Source: Cyprinodon diabolis
Taxonomy: Eukaryota; Chordata; Actinopteri; Cyprinodontiformes; Cyprinodontidae
Assembly (NCBI GenBank): GCA_030533445.1
Contig: CM060069.1
Span: 27,359,837 to 27,423,836, forward strand
DNA length: 64,000 nt
Direction: 5' to 3'
Made by a program: the position numbers and the translations under genes. The notes under the pieces were generated by a model that saw only the letters and a list, made by a program, of their open reading frames with translations, had not been told where the DNA came from and searched no databases. Shown here one piece after another: positions 35,980 through 64,000 of the stretch; within the stretch, counting starts at the first letter, position 1; each line of letters starts with the position of its first letter.

Positions 35980-37664
35980 AAATACAGCTTTATTAGGGAA
36001 GGAACTGTTCCATGACAAACAAAAGAGGGGAAAAAACAGATTCACAGTACACCTCATCCTCTTAAGATGGTACATTGAAACATTCTTCTTCCAAATCCCA
36101 AAGTTGCTCTACACAAATATGAAGCGCTCTTAGAAAATAACAGATTTACTTCATCTTCTTGTTACTAATATTTGTTCAAACATGGCAACAGTCTACAGGT
36201 GTGAATGGTTCTAAAGGCTATTTGCCTGTACATCTTACAATGCTACAGCCTCATCACTCTATTTAGTTGCAAAAAAACAAAAACAAAATGTTGAGGTCTG
36301 AAAATGCAAAGAAAAAAAACGGGAAGAATATTGGTCCTGATTTTTTTTGGAACTTTAGGAGCCTATCTGTTGAACAGAGTGATTAGAAAATAATGGGTCC
36401 GATTATGTTAAAGACTTAGTTACACAAATTGCATGTCTTACAGAGAGGCGTTGGTCATTTTATGGAGAGGTAGGATAGATGTCATGGTCCCAAGACAAAA
36501 CTGTGGTCATTGATGTCCTAAAGTACTTCTTTAGGGTTTGATTTTGAAAAAAAATGAACAATGTACAATCTGGAAAAATGATTGGAGTAAAATAATACTA
36601 CAGGGATTAATCTCTGTTAGAATACTCTAGTGGTTAAACAGAAGCCAAATCTCGTGTGTCTGCATCTATCCGTATTAAATTGGCACATTAAGCAGATGTT
36701 TAATCAACAAAAAGACAAACTGTTCTTTGTGTAGCAATAATTTAACCAGTTGTTTAAATTTGGATGCAACAGGTTAACAAATGGCCCCGATTTCAAAGTG
36801 TGATCCTTCATTTTTTCTATGGGGCAGTAATAAGAAGGCTCTCTGGAGTGGCTGAGTCACTTCGACTTAAAAAAAAACCTTTATCTACCGTAATATCTGA
36901 ACCCGACAGGATGATGGAAAGCACAGAGTGGCAAAACATAACAAAAATCCTTTCAGCTGATGTGAGCGACGAGTGTTTGCAAGAGCAAGACAGTTCCCTA
37001 AAAGGCTCAGAGGAGGGTTTTTAACTTTTCATTTATGGTCTGATTTCATTTTGGAGCCAAACATTAAAGAGCAAAGCATTTAAGCAGATACTTTCCTAAA
37101 CTTCAAGACAAAGTACACATTTTTTTTTTCATGTTTATACTATTGTTTGTTTGTTTGTTTTTTTACAGGTGAATGAAATGGAAGGGGACATGAAAGTACT
37201 AAACAAACTGTGGAGAGAAGAGGAAATGAAAACCTTTTAGAGTAAAGAGCTGGTGCATTCCTTACTTTTTCAATCAAATTCATCAGATTTTTTTCATTTT
37301 TTTTGCTCAACTATTTTCTAAAAATATCAAGAGTGAAACTGATCATACCTAACATTTATGTGTATCTAATTTCCTGATTGTATTTATTTTACATCACAAG
37401 ATGAGTCTTGGTCACACAGACACCCATTATAACGCAGCCTTCCTTTCCGATCTAAAAATAAAAGATGCATTGTTACATGAGTTAGAAACATACAGTACCT
37501 GTACATTTATTTATTTTTATATCACAGGAAGAGGAATGCCAAAAAAAAGCTCATCTCGGTTATATTTTTACTAGGTTGGTGAAGTTACAGCTGTACAGAG
37601 ATGAATTTTCAAATCTTTCCTCTTTGTGCTCTAAGGTGGAGGTGTCTCCATTACGGGGGTCACA
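35980..37664 (-). other. probable NNT 3' untranslated region with candidate poly(A) signals
   Basis: Downstream of the stop codon on the minus strand, the AT-rich sequence shows no other recognisable gene. AATAAA hexamers occur on the minus strand near 37506 (inside a TAAAAATAAATAAAT run) and near 35989 (TAATAAAGCTGTATTTA, with a GT-containing stretch beyond). The second would give a 3' UTR of about 1.7 kb. The UTR end cannot be fixed from sequence alone. A plus-strand open frame at 36764-37024 has no recognisable domain and I do not call it a gene. Confidence 0.35.
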
Positions 37665-59454
<21,790 letters not shown>

Positions 59455-62400
59455 CTGCAGACCACATATATATATATGCGTCAGTGTTCATGAAATTACG
59501 TTTTCATAATAAATGACATGGCAATAAAACCCTTGGTGAAGCTGATGAATAAAAGGGAAGAACTCTAAACTTTGAATCAACACTTATTAGATTTGTTTAT
59601 CAGACCTTCTACAGACACAAGGAACAAAAAAAAACTGTTTGCCTGCCGGACTGGAAAAAGAAAGAAAGAGGGAGATAGAATGATAAAAAGCAAGAGGAGA
59701 GTTTGCGAGTGAGTGAGTTTGTGCGTTTGAACCAAAAAGACTCAGGAAACCTTGATAACATCATCCCTGTAATGATTTACAGGAAATAAGATGCAATACA
59801 CAGCACCGTGAGCTCGCTTTCACACAGACTTGTGTGCTTTTTAGGTTGAGCGACAGGTGTGTGCATTTGTGTGCATGCATGTTTGTGGTTCAAGCCTGCA
59901 ATCCTAGATTAGCCCCTCGGCTAAGGGGAAAAAAGAAAAAGTGGAAGTTTAACCTTATTTCTCTTCCAAGGCTGGCTTTACAATCATGTTTGTATATCAG
60001 TCCTTATACAAAGTTTCCAGTGTTGCCAAACATCATTCCTCAACTTTTATTATGTAATTACAAGCTCATTTAAGATCCGTACTAAAATCAAAGAGGTGAA
60101 CAAAGCAAGAAACAATATCAAGATATGGTGGTAGAAGACGATCTAGCAGAATGACAAGCTTTACAAACATCTGACTATAGGGTTTCTACACATTCTTCAA
60201 GTTAAATAACCTTACATTGCACATTTCTTAGTTCATATTCAAAAGCTCAGTGAGCAAAAAAAAATTGGGATGGGATAATAAACCAAATGTAAGATGCATG
60301 ATGATGGACAAAGGGACGGATGCTGAGAAACACAAAGGATGGATGAATAAACAACTTAAACAGATAACAGAGAGATAGATGATGGACAAACAAATTAAGA
60401 TCATACAAACAAACAGGGCTGCAGCTATACATCATTTGTCTAGCCATTATTTTTTCAACCAATCTAAAAATAGATACTGCATTTAAATATTCTCAAACAA
60501 ACTTTGGTTGGGGCATAAAAATGTTTCCCCTTTAATTGAAAATTGTTTAATTCATGGTTTTAATATGTCAAGTTGCCCCATTTACACTGGTCTTTTGAAA
60601 CCTTGCAGAGATCCCTCCAAGCACGGTAACCGAGATAACCGAGTGTAAATGGAACAAAACTGAACTGAACCGTGCCAGACACAACCAAACTGCGCTAAAT
60701 CTGGAACTAGTTCAACAGTAGGGCTCAGCACAGTACAGTTGTGGCTCAGTTCTCTGATAACATGGACAGACTGTGTCACCTCTTATTTAAAGTCAGCTGA
60801 CTCTTTTCCCAGGTTTTCCAGCGTGTTCGGCTTTGCAATTCCCAGATCTTTTCACCTGTTCACAAGATGGACTTCTTCTCAGCCTATTACAATAACTGGC
60901 ATCAAAAGAACATGGTGTGACCTGGGATGATGCAGAGACATTTGAATTTGGGCGGAGGACACTGATCCGGGCACATACGTTTCTGAATGTCAAGGGTGCT
61001 GCCATTTTTGTTTGCATAATTCCCGCCTTGACAGTAGTATGCCGATAGGAGGCAAGGAACCCTGCTAACTTGATGTGTAAATGGTTGTGAGAACCAAGCT
61101 CGCCGTGCTTAACTGATCCAAACTCGGTCCAAAATCAGCATGGATCGGTTTCAGAGGGGTAGTGTAATTCGGGCATTATCTAAACAAGATGAATCTAGAT
61201 GCACAGCTGCCATTAAAAATTTCACTTTTGTCTCTTCTACCCTAAAAATATTTCCCATAAGACTTGAGAAATGGGAACCAGGTGTTTGTTTTGCCATCGT
61301 TTTTGACCACCAGATGTTATTCTATTGAATTATTAAGACTAACTATAACTGAGGTGTTGTCTGTTCTTCTACTGCCTCTTGGATGAGTGGTCGGTGCCCT
61401 TTTGGAGTAATATGGTCCCTCCAAGGAAAGTTCATCACTGTTCCACGTTTTCTACACTTGTTGATATTGGCACTCGCTGCAAATCACTGGAGACTCGAAA
61501 ACTTAAACTTGGCTTTAATCACAAGGAAAAGCCACCAATATCAGTGTAACCTCACTAGGATTTTAGAGTTAAACAGCCTTGTTTCTCATCTGTTCTTTAA
61601 TTCTGAGGTTTGTATAATCAATTTGCTTCTAATATTATTTAACCTACTAAAGAAAATTTCTGTCCAACTGATTTAGGGGTTTTACAGGCCAAGCAGTAAT
61701 TGGGTCTGGTTCTGGAAGAAGATATTCAACCAAAAAGTTGATGAAAGTTGCTTAATATTCCTCACAGATAACTGAGAAGCAAGCTGATATAAAAGCTATC
61801 CAAATAATGAAGGCACGAACTTTCAAGAAAAAAATCCAGTAGATAAATGACAGAAAATTAATCACTGCTGATACGAAATATTGAAAATCAAAACGCTACA
61901 CACCTAATTTTAGGCCCAAAGGGAGTGTCTGGCCCTAACAATGAACATATCAGTCAAAAAGCCAAAAAACACCATCAGGCAAATCTTTATGCCAACTATG
62001 ACACAAACACAGGTGTAGATGATATTTTGACTCTGTGACAAACATTCGATCTCCTCGAACAAATAGGTAGACACTGAGTCAGGGCTCTCAAATAGATGAA
62101 AGCTTCTCTCTCCAGCCAGCAGATGTGACAAATGATCTTTAGTTTTCAACTATATACAAGACCATTATCATATATTAATGACAAAAGAAATAACATAACT
62201 GTCCAGCACTAAAACCTCCCCCACTCTGTCTGCCAACCAAAACGTTTTTGACTCCATTCGAACACGCCCTGCAAAACAGACAACAAGAAGATCTGACTAC
62301 TTCGATGACCCATCCAATGATATGTGTGAAACATTTATACAACCACAGAAAGTCTGGCCCAAGAACAGAGAGAAAGTAAAAGAAAAGGACAAGGTGGCAG

Positions 62401-63499
62401 GCAGTACAAAAAAAATCTTTGAAATAAAAATTCAGCCTCAGTTCCCCTTTTTCATCCAATGTTAAAATGAAGCTTGTGTTTTTCAGAGAAATAAATTAAA
62501 ACATTTAAAAAATCTTCAAATCACAAGCAGACAAGCAGAAGAACCAACCTCTTAAAGGGGCTACTTGAATTAAGGACTTAAGTTTTACATTTAAAATAAG
62601 TGTCAAATGTTAGTTGACATGTTGTTAGTTGATAAACAGTTTGGGCTTGATAACTGATATCCAACTGTGTTCAAGAGGGAAGAACTCAATGAACTTTGAA
62701 GATCACCAACAGAGTGAGACTTCCTGTTTCAGCATGATCAAAGCCCTGAGAACACGCGTACATGTAGCCCCTCAACCTTTCACTGACAAAAAAAAAACAT
62801 AAAAATAGGATGTTGTCCTGACATCCAACTCGCTCAGTTCTCTTCTTTGGTTTCAATTTCTGACACGTTACGGCTCATCAATGGTAATACCAGTTATCTG
62901 AAAATACTTTAATAAGGGAAATTAACACCAAAGATGATTTGGAGCCTTTTGTTAGAGGGTCACCACATACTTTTGAACTAAAATTTAAAAAGTCTCCTTT
63001 TTAAGCAATAATGGATGGACAGTCTGAACCTGCCTAAAATATCTAAACTAACATAGGGAAAAGAAATATGCAGATGGATCGAACAGACAATGGAGGAAAG
63101 GTTAAATGAATAAACAGATGCAAAAACTACAAGGTGATAGATCAATAAAGAATAAACGGAGAGCTGGACGGTAATAGATGGGTGAATGGTTCAATAAGAA
63201 AGGACATACAGATGGACACACCGACTGACAGATGGCCGAATGGACAGATAAATAGGTTGATGGATGCAAACTAGACGAAAAGATGTAAAATGATAAAACA
63301 TTGGAAAGATACCTTGGAGGGTTGGTAGATTGATTGAAAAACCAAAGACTAGACAGATGGGTGGGGCGCCCATTTTTTTTTCCATATAATAATTACGGAA
63401 CAAATGAAGTGTAGAAATCTAAATATATTTTCTAAACCTGTTATATTTACATGTTTATCCATACCACTTTTTTTTTTTTTTTTTTTTACACAAATCCCC
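59455..63499. other. NNT intron (upstream side), mostly unassigned
   Basis: No further NNT exon was found. A TATATATA run lies just above the exon acceptor (59466-59477). Decayed GATG-type repeats occur at 60290-60380 and 63060-63270. Segment 60560-61140 has GAGTGTAAATGG and GATGTGTAAATGG in a GC-richer patch that may be a degraded MITE. Poly-T occurs at 63467-63487. Confidence 0.45.
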
Positions 63500-64000
63500 T
63501 GTCACACCTTGATGAGTTAGCCAGCATAAGCAGGCGTACGAAAAATCTGGCAAAAATGCTAGCATACATTGGATAAGTTATGGGTCGGTTTTGTATGAGT
63601 TATAAACGAGCTGAAACACGCTGCAAAACACTGGCACACGTCGACATACAGCCAGTACATCTTGATGCCAGCGTATGCCATATATGGGCCATAAGTTACA
63701 GGTAAGTTATCTGATCATATAAACTCTCCCCTACGTTAAGTGTAAGTTACTCATAAGTTGTGGTGTCTAGCTTATCCAGAAACTATGAGTAACTAGTCAA
63801 GGACATATCACCAACTCATATTAACATATCTGACATGCTCCAAACGACCGCTGAAAGTGTTTCTAACTAAGAGCTACTGTATAATGGCGTACTGGCAGCA
63901 TTTTTGGTATTAAAGGGGGTTCACAGAAGGAAACCGTCAGTTCTCCTCCAGACTTCATCCCCATCGTAGGGTGAGTGAGAAGGTCAGTGTGAGGGATCCT
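63500..64000 (+). repeat. unrecognised dispersed repeat, copy 2 (cut by window end)
   Basis: Starts TCACACCTTGATGAGTTAGC CAGC, which is the reverse complement of the end of the copy at 1018-1673, and continues through ATAAGTTA/TAAGTTAC words, ACCGCTGAAAGTGTTTCTAA, CTGTATAATGGCG and the CCTCCAGACTTCAT block to AGGGATCC. The short frame after ATAATGGCG reads MAYWQHF and is then shifted by one base relative to copy 1. Confidence 0.6.

Noticed and set aside
59455..63499. Additional upstream NNT exons
   Set aside because: I searched the minus strand for the expected membrane segment preceding GLTAVGG and saw no matching text; the remaining exons are presumably beyond 64000.

Overview
This is a vertebrate nuclear window, most likely from a teleost fish. 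Introns are long with standard GT/AG junctions, no operon-like gene packing is seen, and the repeats are of kinds typical of teleost genomes: Tc1/mariner, hAT, palindromic MITEs, tRNA-derived SINEs, Rex1/CR1/L2-type LINE pieces and long (AT)n. I cannot name the species.

The one host gene I can support is the 3' half of NNT (mitochondrial NAD(P) transhydrogenase) on the minus strand. Eleven exons lie between 59454 (most upstream) and 37665 (stop codon). They encode about 551 residues: most of the proton-translocating membrane domain dII and the whole NADP(H)-binding domain dIII. All ten internal splice junctions are GT/AG and the exon phases join without a break, so the gene looks functional. 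The 5' half (NAD(H) domain dI and the first membrane helices) lies beyond the right edge.

Positions 1-37000 look intergenic (or downstream of NNT). They hold mainly repeats: a SINE split by an 8-bp-TSD hAT element (7395-8575), pol II-unit-like repeats (5344, 6290, 10915 and perhaps 17335), a LINE reverse-transcriptase fragment (19436-20035), a TTAA-flanked MITE (21424-21734), Tc1 remnants (24352-26240, 28510, 35470), a palindromic MITE (29025-29237) and a full-length but broken Tc1 element (29417-31012).

The NNT introns carry younger elements: a Tc1/mariner element with an intact 346-residue DD36E transposase (38490-39710), a G-rich hAT MITE (40175-40661), a Tc1 element with two apparently identical 202-bp inverted repeats and an open transposase frame (46099-47689), a large (AT)n array joined to a hAT element carrying a broken BED zinc finger (47700-48896), and a 2.2-kb hAT relic (56759-58979). 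Every recognisable transposase frame inside NNT lies antisense to NNT.

The two ends of the window (about 1018-1673 and 63500-64000) carry copies of one unrecognised dispersed repeat in opposite orientation, each with a short coding-looking stretch. I found no prokaryotic-type system, CRISPR array or rRNA gene. Homology statements rest on reading the sequence and on family knowledge; no database search was run.
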